This document shows, piece by piece, positions 33,788 to 42,240 of a stretch of DNA of 42,373 nt. Under the pieces are notes generated by a model. That model worked only from the letters and a program-made list of their open reading frames with translations, made no database searches and had not been told where the DNA came from. Both the position numbers and the translations under genes were made by a program. The stretch is from MGBC131033 sp910585655 (GTDB taxonomy: Bacteria > Bacillota > Clostridia > Lachnospirales > Lachnospiraceae). The stretch lies in the NCBI GenBank assembly GCA_949502025.1, contig CATBCG010000040.1:1-42373 (forward strand), given 5' to 3'. Position 1 is the first letter of the stretch. Each line of letters starts with the position of its first letter.

Positions 33788-34513
33788 ATGAAAAAAAAGC
33801 TTATAAAAGTACTGGAATTTTTTGCCGTAATCCTCTCTCTGGTTCTGGCAGTGTTTGTAGCGACCAATCTTAGTATCGAATCTATATTACGGAAAAATGA
33901 AGAGCCTGTCACCTTGGCCATGACAGAAGGCGGGCTGCCGGAGGATTACATCGGGAAGCCTGCCGCAGAGGATATCCCACGGATCACCGATGCCGCAACC
34001 TGGCAAGATACTTGGGCAACCAGCTATGTCACCATCGAACCGATCGACATCATTCCTACCGGAATCGGTTCCCGTCATCCATGGATCGATGCTTATACCA
34101 CCAGAACCAGACGCTCCCCTTCCCGTAAACGTCCGGATGTCAACAGTATGAGCTTTGACCTGTTAGACGAATATGGCGAATACCATATCATACAGCTTCC
34201 GGATCAATCCTATATTCTGGCGCAGATGTCCAAGGACGACGCCAGAAAGCTAAAAGCCGGAAAGGAAATCACTCTCCCGGTAGGTCGGAAGGACGGCGTA
34301 CATAGACAGGCGCTGCCTCGGATTTCCGAACTCTGTGACAAATACAACGTCGATACCGAAGGTGTGTTTTACTGTATCAACGATTCCTGGAATGAAGGGC
34401 ATCAACTAATGGTTCAGATCATCCGCCTTGCCGTCGGCTTTCTTGTTACGCTTGTATTCGGAACCATTTTAATCCTTATCATTGATAAGATTTTTAAAGC
34501 AAAAGAATCCTAA
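33788..34513 (+). CDS. Unknown membrane protein with terminal spans, 241 aa
   Basis: Hydrophobic segments at about 8-28 and 213-235 enclose a soluble central region of about 180 residues, which would face one side of the membrane. The centre includes a basic stretch, RTRRSPSRKRPD, around residue 105. I do not recognise the family. AAAGGAG lies before the ATG. It ends 5 bases from the convergent SpoIID-like gene, with no separate terminator visible. Confidence 0.75.
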   Translation: MKKKLIKVLEFFAVILSLVLAVFVATNLSIESILRKNEEPVTLAMTEGGLPEDYIGKPAAEDIPRITDAATWQDTWATSYVTIEPIDIIPTGIGSRHPWIDAYTTRTRRSPSRKRPDVNSMSFDLLDEYGEYHIIQLPDQSYILAQMSKDDARKLKAGKEITLPVGRKDGVHRQALPRISELCDKYNVDTEGVFYCINDSWNEGHQLMVQIIRLAVGFLVTLVFGTILILIIDKIFKAKES

Positions 34514-34518
34514 ACGGT

Positions 34519-36177
34519 CTATCGTACTGTCGTTCCGGTAAAATAATGTTCTAAAATTTCTTTATACGTATAGCCTGCTTCAGCCATTCCGCGAGCGCCG
34601 GATTGGCTGAGGCCTACTCCATGCCCATAGCCGGTGCCTGCAAATACATAAGAATCCGGGGAGGATGACCCCTCTAAGGCAAATCCGGTTCGATTATCGT
34701 CACTCAGCACCATATATTGCTCCATCGAAGTATCCAGTCTTTTTTTCTCACCGGAACCGCTTAATACATAAGAATCGCTGATTCTTTGTTCCTTTTTACC
34801 ATCGGCGCCCTGCATGATCACCCGATCCGGTGTCTCTCCATAGGAAATCACCTTAAACTTGGTGCTATACAGCCCCAGAGCCGAACGAATCTGATCCTTT
34901 TCCAAGGTTACACTTCCGGCAGTTCCTTCTATCTTCAGCGCATATATCCGCCCTGATTCCGTACGAATCTCCGGTGTCACTGCGGTAATCGTGCCAATCC
35001 CTTTGCCCTTTGACCCAATCCGCGAAAGGATTTGCTGCTTGGTCATCGTCACGATCCACGGCTTTTTTGCCGGATTGTTCTCAAAAATATCCGATACTCC
35101 GCGTAAATACGGAATGTTGCTGTTCCATACATCTTCTACCGCTTCGGTACTGCCTCCGCTTGTAGAAAAATAATAAGTCTTTACTACCTGATTTTCATAA
35201 CAGACCATTTTTCCTCTGGTCGCATCTACCGCCTGCGTAGTAGCAGGCTGCTCCACTCCATAGCCCTTATAAGCCTGATGAAGCGTGGTATTACCCATCC
35301 GATAGCCCTTGCTTAGCTGACCGCTGCTGCCAGGTCCTGCCGTCAGAAGCGCATAACCTCTCGCGCAAACCGCCTGCGCCTTTAAAGCTTCTGCGGGCCA
35401 TGTATATGGTACTTCACTAGGCACGACACCGTACAAATACTGTTCCAACGGCAGTACATTGACAGCCGTCACCCCGGAATTCCCGTACCGTCCGACCTCC
35501 AAACGTCCCCGATAGGAATTCCCGCCGGAAAGACGGAGGATAGAAGCACTTGGTGTGCTGCTTGTCGCGCCGTTGCCTGCAGTCGGCGCAAACTGCGGAT
35601 AAGAGCCTGCCAGCTCTGCATCGATCAAAAAACCGCCGTTTTGCGTTGTCACCATCAGCATATGCACGCTGTTTCTTGACGTTTTAGAAAGATCTGATAC
35701 GCCTTTCGTCCCGGAAGGTACATAGACCTTCCAGCTTCCTTTACCGGTAGAAACCGGATATGCCGCAAACGTTCCTAAAGCACGGTATTCCGCTGCCTTC
35801 TGCACGGCTGACGAATACGTCTGGTAGCTTCCTTTGCATACACTCCAGGTTCCGGTTTCCGGACGAATGACAAATCCGTTTCCACTATAAATCGTTTCCT
35901 GCGGATAAAATACATCGTTGATACAATAACCGTATTGCAGCGAGGTATTCTGCACCGTCACCTGCCCGACTCGTTCGTAATCGCTTTTAAGACCTACCCG
36001 TATATAATCGGTCTCTGCTGCCTGCACAGTGACAATATCATGACCGAACTGCCCTATCCATACTGCCAGCAGCAGAAGCAGCACACCAGTCAGACGTATC
36101 AGCCTCTGTTTGTTTTTACAGCCTTCCCAGCAGCCAGGTAATAAACTGCTGCGCTGTTCTTCCTGATTTTCCACCAT
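34519..36177 (-). CDS. SpoIID/LytB-domain protein, secreted or anchored
   Basis: 552 residues. A hydrophobic segment at about 28-48 serves as signal or anchor. The region from about 215 to the end is the SpoIID domain, with NVLPLEQYLYGVVPSEVPYT, KAQAVCARGYALL, a Ser/Gly-rich YYFSTSGGSTEAVEDVW and the closing GHGVGLSQSGARGMAEAGYT. SpoIID proteins cut peptidoglycan glycan chains (lytic transglycosylase) after amidase action, in sporulation or vegetative wall remodelling. The ~150 residues before the domain resemble a SPOR-like wall-binding stretch. The gene overlaps the upstream ATPase gene by 62 bases. GGGAG precedes the ATG. Confidence 0.85.
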   Translation of the reverse strand: MVENQEEQRSSLLPGCWEGCKNKQRLIRLTGVLLLLLAVWIGQFGHDIVTVQAAETDYIRVGLKSDYERVGQVTVQNTSLQYGYCINDVFYPQETIYSGNGFVIRPETGTWSVCKGSYQTYSSAVQKAAEYRALGTFAAYPVSTGKGSWKVYVPSGTKGVSDLSKTSRNSVHMLMVTTQNGGFLIDAELAGSYPQFAPTAGNGATSSTPSASILRLSGGNSYRGRLEVGRYGNSGVTAVNVLPLEQYLYGVVPSEVPYTWPAEALKAQAVCARGYALLTAGPGSSGQLSKGYRMGNTTLHQAYKGYGVEQPATTQAVDATRGKMVCYENQVVKTYYFSTSGGSTEAVEDVWNSNIPYLRGVSDIFENNPAKKPWIVTMTKQQILSRIGSKGKGIGTITAVTPEIRTESGRIYALKIEGTAGSVTLEKDQIRSALGLYSTKFKVISYGETPDRVIMQGADGKKEQRISDSYVLSGSGEKKRLDTSMEQYMVLSDDNRTGFALEGSSSPDSYVFAGTGYGHGVGLSQSGARGMAEAGYTYKEILEHYFTGTTVR

Positions 36178-37435
36178 GACTTAGCTCCCATTTATTTGCC
36201 TCCGCGCACAGCTCCTCTTCGGAAAGCGTAATCTGCGGATATCGTTTTGCCAGTTCTGTTACAATTTTAAAAAATTCCTTTTGGTTCGGTGCTGAAAAAT
36301 TAATGGTAACGCCGAAACGAGCCACCAGCGAAAGCTTCTCCTGCATCGTATCCGAACGGTGTAGCCCTTCCCCATGCTCTATATCAGACCGATCGTTCCA
36401 GGTCTCCCGGATTAAATGTCTGCGGTTGGACGTCGCATAAATCAATACGTTATCCGGTCGGATCTCCAACCCGCCCTCGATCACTGCCTTTAAATATTTA
36501 TATTCGATTTCAAATTCCTCAAAGGACAAATCGTCCATATAGATGATAAAACGGTAATTGCGGTTTTTCACCTGCGCAATCACCTCCGACAGATCCTCAA
36601 ACTGGTGCTTATAAATTTCAATGATCCGTAGTCCCATCGGATAATATTCGTTTAAAATTGCTTTAATACTTGTAGATTTCCCTGTTCCGGCGTCTCCAAA
36701 CAACAGAACGTTATTCGCCTTTTTCCCTTCTACAAAGGCCAACGTATTATCCACCAGTTTTTTCTTCTGCAGCTCGTAACCGATCAGATCGTCTAACCAG
36801 ATTTCTTCGGTATTGGTAATCGGCTGAACGTCGATTTGCCCCGTCTCACTCTTGCCTACGCGGAACGCCTTGTTAAGCCCGAATTTGCCCACGCCGTAGT
36901 CCCGGTAAAAACCTGTCACCAAATCAAAAATTTCATTTTCATCGGCAGCCTGTTCCAATGCCTCCGAAAGCCGCTGCACCTTTTCCGATACATTGGCGTT
37001 ATAGCTTTTTTTGTCTTTCGCTATCGCCTGGTAATGCGATATCACGGAAAAGCAGTCGATCCCAAGCGCCTCTTCCATCGGACGGAAATCATAGTCGAAC
37101 AACTGCTTCATAATACGGAAATCGTTTTTGGCAAACTGCACCACCGATCCGTCCCGCGCTCCTACCTTTTCACAGGTAATGGAAAACGGATTTTCATTGG
37201 TAATCAGCAGATAAGTCAGATAATTGTGCCAGAGATTCCGGTTAAACCCATAGCGGGTAGCCACATCCAGCAGCTTGTGGATTTCCATATAAATACGAGT
37301 GACCAGCTCCTCCTTTGCCACTGACGCTGACTGGTATTTCGTCTCAAAATCTTTTATAATCTGCGCCAGCGGCATCAGGATATTGTCCTGTTCAAAGTCC
37401 CGGTAAATAACCAGCTTTGCAATTTCTTTATACAT
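36116..37435 (-). CDS. DUF815-family AAA ATPase
   Basis: 439 residues. The N-terminal ~200 residues are helical. The ATPase core begins near 216 with LIGYELQKKKLVDNTLAFVE, Walker A GDAGTGKS (247-254) and a Walker B-like FIIYMDDLSFEEFEIEYK. Sensor-like ATSNRRHLI follows. This matches the DUF815 AAA family found across Firmicutes and Proteobacteria, whose role is not established. It lies between argS and the SpoIID-like gene and overlaps the latter by 62 bases, so it is likely co-translated with it. Confidence 0.88.
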   Translation of the reverse strand: MYKEIAKLVIYRDFEQDNILMPLAQIIKDFETKYQSASVAKEELVTRIYMEIHKLLDVATRYGFNRNLWHNYLTYLLITNENPFSITCEKVGARDGSVVQFAKNDFRIMKQLFDYDFRPMEEALGIDCFSVISHYQAIAKDKKSYNANVSEKVQRLSEALEQAADENEIFDLVTGFYRDYGVGKFGLNKAFRVGKSETGQIDVQPITNTEEIWLDDLIGYELQKKKLVDNTLAFVEGKKANNVLLFGDAGTGKSTSIKAILNEYYPMGLRIIEIYKHQFEDLSEVIAQVKNRNYRFIIYMDDLSFEEFEIEYKYLKAVIEGGLEIRPDNVLIYATSNRRHLIRETWNDRSDIEHGEGLHRSDTMQEKLSLVARFGVTINFSAPNQKEFFKIVTELAKRYPQITLSEEELCAEANKWELSHGGKSGRTAQQFITWLLGRL

Positions 37436-37486
37436 CGTCGTTCTTTCTCTCCCCTTTCGATGATACTCCCCTTTTTCTATCAGCCG

Positions 37487-39268
37487 TTACATCCTATCCG
37501 GCGTTTCTATTCCCAGCAGATCAAGCCCTGTAGCCAGAATATCGGCAGTCAGGGTAATCAGCAAAATCCAAGACCCCCGTCTTGCCCTGTCCTCTTCTGT
37601 AAGAATCTTATTTTCATGGTAAAAATGGTTAAAAGCATTGGAAATTTCATACAAATACTGACAAAGCTTGTGAGGAGCTTTTTCCTCAAAGACAGCCTGC
37701 ATGGTGCTGCCAAAACGCGCCAAAATAAGCATCAGGTCGGTTTCGCTTTCTCCGGCTGGCGGCAGCAATGTCTGCGTCTCCTTCTCTTCTATCCCCTCTA
37801 ACTCCGCATATTTTTTCAAAATAGAACGGATACGAACAGCAGTATACTGGATATAAGGTCCGGTATTGCCTTCAAAGGAAGTAAAACGTTCCAGGTCAAA
37901 GATATAATCCTTCGACGCCTGGTTGGACAAATCGCCGTATTTCAGCGCGGCAAGCCCTACCTGTCTGGCTACCTTCCGACATTCCTCTTCTGCCATCTCT
38001 CTGCCTTCCATCTTCCGGTAGACCTCTTCCTCCACGTCGGCAATCAGGTATTCCAGACGCATCACGCCGCCTTCTCTGGTCTTAAACGGCTTCCCGTCCT
38101 TTCCGTTCATCGTCCCGTTTCCAAGGAAGGTCAGCTCGGTTTGCGGACGGACAATGCCGGTCTTTTTCGCGCAGCGGAAGACTTTGGTAAAGTGCAGCTC
38201 CTGACGCTTGTCCACCACATAAATCACCCGATTCGGATGATAAAGCTGCTCCCGCTCCAATAATGTCGCCAAATCTGTCGTCTCGTACAAAGCGGCTCCA
38301 TCGGATTTTAAAATCATACACGGCGGCAGTTCCTTTTTATCGGTCTCCTCCGTCACATCGACGACCAACGCTCCCTCGCTGATATGGGCAAAGCCGCCCT
38401 TCTTCATCTTTTCCACCATGCCAGGGATATGCTCCTGAACATCGCTTTCCCCTTTCCATAAGTCGAACTCTACGTTTAAGTTTGCATAGTTTTTCTTTAA
38501 ATCCGGGATCGAAACTGCCGTAATGTGCTTACACAGCGCCCGATAACCGCGTCTTCCACTCTGAAACTGAAACGTTGCCTCTAACGCCTCTGCCCGGTAG
38601 CTTTCGTCCTCTTTGGATTTTTTACTGGCAGTCGGATAGATCTCCTCCAAATCAGCTATCGTAAACGGCGCTTCTTTGGGGTATTCCCCCTGATAACTCT
38701 CGTCAAAATACACCCATTCCGGATGACGGTGATACAATTCCGTAATAATCTGCCCCATCTGCAGACCCCAGTCGCCCAGATGAACGTCCCCAATCACACG
38801 ATGCCCCATATAACGGCTGATCCGCTTAATGCTTTCCCCGATGATCGCCGGACGCAAATGCCCTACATGCAGAGGCTTTGCCACATTGGCTCCGCCATAA
38901 TCTACAATAATCATTTCCGGCTGTTCCGGTATTTCTATTCCGAATTTTTCCGCAGTTCGGCTCTGTTCCAAAAACTCTGCCAAAAAGGTGCTTTTTAAGT
39001 TCAGGTTAATAAAGCCCGGCGGAACCGTCTCCGCCTTTTCAAACAGCCGGCTTCCTGTCTCAGACTGGCGAAGACAGGCTACTACCTCCTCTGCAATCGC
39101 AAGCGGCGCCTTTTTATAAGCCTTTGCAGCCGCCATTGCACCGTTACACTGGTACTGACACAGATCCGGGCGGTTGGACACACTTGCCATCCCGTATTTT
39201 TCCTCATAGCCGCAGGAGGCGAACGCCTGCTCCATTTCCTGTCGGATAATATCAAGAATCTGTTTCAT
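37487..39268 (-). CDS. argS: Arginyl-tRNA synthetase
   Basis: 593 residues, class I. The N-terminal Add1-type domain covers about 1-115. The HIGH motif is HVGH at 134-137 in NVAKPLHVGHLRPAIIGES. The KMSKS region has the form usual for ArgRS (GTMNGKDGKPFKTREGGVMR). The C-terminal DALR anticodon-binding domain contains FTSFEGNTGPYIQYTAVRIR and ends with LLGIETPDRM. It charges tRNA-Arg in the cytoplasm. The leader between its promoter and the ATG is only about 80 bases and shows no T-box. The DUF815 gene follows 51 bases downstream. Confidence 0.95.
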   Translation of the reverse strand: MKQILDIIRQEMEQAFASCGYEEKYGMASVSNRPDLCQYQCNGAMAAAKAYKKAPLAIAEEVVACLRQSETGSRLFEKAETVPPGFINLNLKSTFLAEFLEQSRTAEKFGIEIPEQPEMIIVDYGGANVAKPLHVGHLRPAIIGESIKRISRYMGHRVIGDVHLGDWGLQMGQIITELYHRHPEWVYFDESYQGEYPKEAPFTIADLEEIYPTASKKSKEDESYRAEALEATFQFQSGRRGYRALCKHITAVSIPDLKKNYANLNVEFDLWKGESDVQEHIPGMVEKMKKGGFAHISEGALVVDVTEETDKKELPPCMILKSDGAALYETTDLATLLEREQLYHPNRVIYVVDKRQELHFTKVFRCAKKTGIVRPQTELTFLGNGTMNGKDGKPFKTREGGVMRLEYLIADVEEEVYRKMEGREMAEEECRKVARQVGLAALKYGDLSNQASKDYIFDLERFTSFEGNTGPYIQYTAVRIRSILKKYAELEGIEEKETQTLLPPAGESETDLMLILARFGSTMQAVFEEKAPHKLCQYLYEISNAFNHFYHENKILTEEDRARRGSWILLITLTADILATGLDLLGIETPDRM

Positions 39269-39356
39269 CTATTGTGATACCCCTTTCTATTCTCTTTTCT
39301 CTTTACCGGTCATGGTTCTTTCCGGCATTTTTAAGACAATGGTTTCCGTACTTGCT

Positions 39357-39385
39357 ATTATAATGAGCTTTCTACGGATTGTCAA
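39357..39385 (-). promoter_or_regulatory. Consensus sigma-A promoter of argS
   Basis: On the minus strand, TTGACA (39380-39385) and TATAAT (39357-39362), both perfect, with a 17-base spacer. It starts immediately after the terminator at 39393-39431. Confidence 0.85.
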
Positions 39386-39392
39386 ACAAAAA

Positions 39393-39431
39393 GGCTGTCA
39401 CACCTGTTTTTGGAATTTTTATGTGACAGCC
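39393..39431 (-). terminator. Terminator upstream of argS
   Basis: GGCTGTCACA (39393-39402) pairs perfectly with TGTGACAGCC (39422-39431). Five T follow on the minus strand. It ends transcripts coming from the permease remnant and recombinase. Confidence 0.8.
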
Positions 39432-39452
39432 TGTTCCGTCATGACGCATACG

Positions 39453-39566
39453 TTATGACGCATGCAGCCGTTTTTCTACTATTGTTAAAATCCCGTAGAG
39501 CGCCATTGCCAGAATACAGAGCAATACGATACTAAGAATCACCCAGTCAAGCTTAAATAGCTGCGT
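39453..39566 (-). pseudogene. C-terminal remnant of an ABC transporter permease (NitT/TauT-like)
   Basis: 37 codons reading TQLFKLDWVILSIVLLCILA, then MALYGILTIVEKRLHAS and a stop. A final membrane span followed by a short basic tail with E-K/R-R-L is the usual end of TauC/SsuC/ThiX-type permeases. Nothing precedes it except the recombinase stop codon, which directly abuts it in the same frame. The remainder of the gene is not found in the window, so it was lost, probably through events at the recombinase element. Confidence 0.6.
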
Positions 39567-40862
39567 TCACAAACGGATCTGATATTCTCTCGTCCGGCTG
39601 TTGACCGCCTTGATTTCTACACGAATCAACGAACGTTGCGTTTGCTGCTTTGTGAGTTCTATCTCCAGATACGATGGATAGACCCGGATTTCGGACAACT
39701 CTTCCCATACGCTTTTTTGGCCTTCCATACTCTCTCCTATAGCGAACGCCGCCTGCGCCAGGCGGTCTTCTTTTTTGTCGTCGGATAGCGATAGGCATCC
39801 TTTTATGACATCGGCTGCCAGGCTCTCTATCTCCGTCTCCGGCAAATGGATATTCGGACAGCCCTTCCTCCCTTCCTCTAAAAAGCGGCTGCAGCTCCAG
39901 ACATGTTTTTTCCCGGAGACATTCTGTCTGGTTTTTCTCCAATAAATGCTTCCGCATAATCCGCAGCGGACTTTTCCGGAAAGCGAATAAAGGTTTCGTT
40001 TTCTTCCCCAGACACATTCCTGCTGCCTGCGACTATCCATCAGCCGGTTTGCCTTCTCCCATAGCTCCTCTGAAACGATAGCCGGCACGGCTCCATCATG
40101 ATAAATCCAATGCTCTCGCTCAATTTTTTCGATTTGCTTTGTTTCAAAATCCCGGTGCTGGGTGTGCATACGGGCGGTTCCTTTGTATAAGGGGTTCCGT
40201 ATGATCCGCCGGACGGTCTGCTCTGCCAGCCTCCCTCCCTTCCGGTTCCGATAGCCCTGCTCTGCCAACCGCCCGGCAATGATCCGGGAACCATAGTCCT
40301 GTGCCGCCCACTCAAAAATCAGTCTTATCATCTTGGCTTCCGCCTCATTGATCACCACCTGCCGGTTTTGTTTGTCATATCCCCAGGTACAGGACGTCAG
40401 GACGACGTTGCTCCCGGACTTCTGCCGCTGTTTGTGGGCATGGTTGATGTTCCGGCTCAGGCTGCGGCTGTAGTCTTCTGCCAATATTGCCTTTATCCCG
40501 GTCAGCAACGCATCCTCGGAAGAATAAAAACGTCGTTCCAGATAAAAATAAAGCTTCTTCCGGTAACGAAGAAGCCTATCCAAAAACAAATACCATTCCC
40601 TGGTATTCCGCATCAGCCTGTCCTGAGACTTTACAACCAGAATATCAAACCGATCCGCCTCCATATCCTCATTCATCCGCCTGTACTCCGTACGATACCG
40701 TGTCGTTGTCCCGGATCGTCCCTCGTCTACATAGCCCTCTACCAGCTCCCAGCCATTGTCCCGGATCGCCTGCTGCGCCTCCTCCTTCTGACGTGCCATA
40801 GACGCCAGTTGGTTTTCCTCTTCGGTACTGACACGACAATAATATACGGCGCGTTCCCTCAT
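39567..40862 (-). CDS. Large serine recombinase
   Basis: 431 residues. The N-terminal resolvase domain has the nucleophile Ser12 in YYCRVSTEEE and the DILVVKSQDRLMRNTREWYL segment. The Recombinase domain follows (about 160-265, WGYDKQNRQVVINEAEAKMI and RIIRNPLYKGTARMH). A zinc ribbon comes next, with CGLCGSIYW and later WSCSRFLEEGRKGC. Such enzymes integrate and excise phages and conjugative or mobilisable elements, or shed small cassettes. No other element genes are present, so it is an orphan. GAGGG precedes the ATG. The C-terminal coiled-coil insertion common in phage integrases is short here. Confidence 0.9.
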   Translation of the reverse strand: MRERAVYYCRVSTEEENQLASMARQKEEAQQAIRDNGWELVEGYVDEGRSGTTTRYRTEYRRMNEDMEADRFDILVVKSQDRLMRNTREWYLFLDRLLRYRKKLYFYLERRFYSSEDALLTGIKAILAEDYSRSLSRNINHAHKQRQKSGSNVVLTSCTWGYDKQNRQVVINEAEAKMIRLIFEWAAQDYGSRIIAGRLAEQGYRNRKGGRLAEQTVRRIIRNPLYKGTARMHTQHRDFETKQIEKIEREHWIYHDGAVPAIVSEELWEKANRLMDSRRQQECVWGRKRNLYSLSGKVRCGLCGSIYWRKTRQNVSGKKHVWSCSRFLEEGRKGCPNIHLPETEIESLAADVIKGCLSLSDDKKEDRLAQAAFAIGESMEGQKSVWEELSEIRVYPSYLEIELTKQQTQRSLIRVEIKAVNSRTREYQIRL

Positions 40863-40914
40863 AGCCGTTTTCCCTCATATTTTTTAAGCTTGGTATTACT
40901 ATATTCTTATCCGC

Positions 40915-40992
40915 TATGAAAAAGAATTCCACAAAGTGGAATTCTCGCGCCGAGCGCGGTTGCCGGACGGCAACATCTTCCATTCGCGCGAG
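40915..40992 (+). repeat. Dispersed hairpin repeat, copy D
   Basis: TATGAAAAAG, then hairpin 1 AGAATTCCAC, AAA, GTGGAATTCT (40923-40945, perfect). Hairpin 2 is GTTGCC, GGAC, GGCAAC (40959-40974), inside GCGCG (40954-40958) and CGCGC (40985-40989). It lies between the recombinase start and the apbE stop. It ends by blending into CTTTAGCGACATC, a piece of the C/E inner stem. Confidence 0.75.
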
Positions 40993-41016
40993 TGCGCAGC
41001 CCACTTTAGCGACATC

Positions 41017-42066
41017 TTACTCCAGCTTCCCTTCCAGTCCGGAACTACAGACATACTCTCCCTTTTCATCGATCCAGACAGCTTCGGTTCCTTCCATCCC
41101 TTCAATAAGCTTCTGTCCTTCCTCTAAGCTCATGTTAAAAAGAGCCGTGGAAAGCGCGTCGCCCTTTGCCGAGCTTTCGCAAACTACCGAAACCGAAAGA
41201 AACCTATTTTCCGGAAACAACGTATCAGGATTGATGATATGATGGTACTGCTTTCCGTCTACCGTATAATAACGCTGATAGGATCCGCTTGTCACCAAAG
41301 ACAGATCGTCTAATGGCAGAAGACAGAAATAGGATTTCCCCCAGGAAGAATCCGGAGTTTGAATCCCCACCCGCCAGCTTTTTCCATCGTCTTTTTTACC
41401 AATCGTACGGATATTTCCCCCTACGGAAAGCGTCAAATGTGTCCAGCCCTGTTGGATGGCATATTCCGCCAGACGATCGGTTGCAAATCCCTTTGCTACC
41501 GCGCCTACATCCAGCCGCATCTTTGGATCTGCCAGAAAAACCGTCCCTGCCTCTCTGTCTATCTGTAAATCGGAAATATCCGTATGAAGCGCCGCTTCCT
41601 GCAACGCCTCTAATTCCGGCAGAGACGCCTGATCCGGATCGTATTCTGCCTCACTTCGCTTTTCATGCCAGAGAGCAAGGACACTTCCCATTGCTATATT
41701 AGTCTTTCCTTCTGTCTGCCTATACATCTCAATACCATATTCTAGCATCTCTATCACCGCCTCGTCTACCTTAACCGGGGCGATGCCAGCCTGATCGTTG
41801 ATCGTTTTTAAATTGGCGATTCCTTCGTACTCATGATAAATATCATACAGCTTATGGTATTCCCAGAGCAGTTCCTGTAATTTTTCCGCCTTTTCCCCAA
41901 AAGCCTCTTCACTTGTATCATAACCCATAATCACTGTTACGGTATCAAACGCCTCCAGGGAAGTTTTGGTAAATCGTTCCAGCTTTTTCCCGCAACCACA
42001 CAAGCCAGTGAAAACAGCAAGCAGCAAAACAAACACTGCTGCCATACCTTTGATTTCTTTTTTCAT
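41017..42066 (-). CDS. apbE: FAD:protein FMN transferase (ApbE), lipoprotein
   Basis: About 349 residues. A signal with lipobox LCGC (residues 22-25) predicts a lipid-anchored outer-face protein. ApbE signatures visible are FDTVTVIMGYD, the RLDVGAVAKGFATDRLAEYA block and SVGGNIRTIGKKDDGKSWRV, plus SVVCESSAKGDALSTALFNM near the end. It attaches FMN to Thr/Ser residues of redox membrane proteins such as Nqr/Rnf subunits. I start at the ATG at 42066 with GAGG upstream; an ATG at 42102 lies inside the repeat. The target flavoprotein genes are not in the window. Confidence 0.9.
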   Translation of the reverse strand: MKKEIKGMAAVFVLLLAVFTGLCGCGKKLERFTKTSLEAFDTVTVIMGYDTSEEAFGEKAEKLQELLWEYHKLYDIYHEYEGIANLKTINDQAGIAPVKVDEAVIEMLEYGIEMYRQTEGKTNIAMGSVLALWHEKRSEAEYDPDQASLPELEALQEAALHTDISDLQIDREAGTVFLADPKMRLDVGAVAKGFATDRLAEYAIQQGWTHLTLSVGGNIRTIGKKDDGKSWRVGIQTPDSSWGKSYFCLLPLDDLSLVTSGSYQRYYTVDGKQYHHIINPDTLFPENRFLSVSVVCESSAKGDALSTALFNMSLEEGQKLIEGMEGTEAVWIDEKGEYVCSSGLEGKLE

Positions 42067-42084
42067 TCTATTTTCCTCTATCTC

Positions 42085-42240
42085 GGAGAACTTTCCTATC
42101 ATATGAATAAGAATCCTGCAAAGCAGGATTCTCCGCCTGCGGCGGGTCGCTTCAGCGACATGTTACTACTCCGCCGCAGTGCGATCCTGCCCGGAGGGCT
42201 TTTTGTAGGATAGGGAAGTTTGGAGAACTTTCCTATCCTA
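42085..42240 (+). repeat. Dispersed hairpin repeat, copy E (longest)
   Basis: It starts and ends with near-identical 19-base segments (42085 and 42222, GGAGAACTTTCCTATC). Hairpin 1: AGAATCCTGC, AAA, GCAGGATTCT (42110-42132, perfect). Hairpin 2: GTCGCT/AGCGAC (42146-42159) within GCGGCGG/CCGCCGC (42139-42177). Next is GCCCGGAGGGC with five T, then a 15-bp terminal hairpin (42206-42240). Compared with B, C and D, the stems change on both sides together. Confidence 0.85.

Noticed and set aside
39269..39356. T-box riboswitch before argS
   Set aside because: The leader is only about 80 bases, with no antiterminator hairpin or specifier-loop pattern visible.
42067..42102. Longer N-terminus of ApbE beginning MIGKFSE
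   Set aside because: These codons are read from the repeat element, and the same words (MIGKFSE) appear opposite copy C. The later ATG has the ribosome site and signal peptide.
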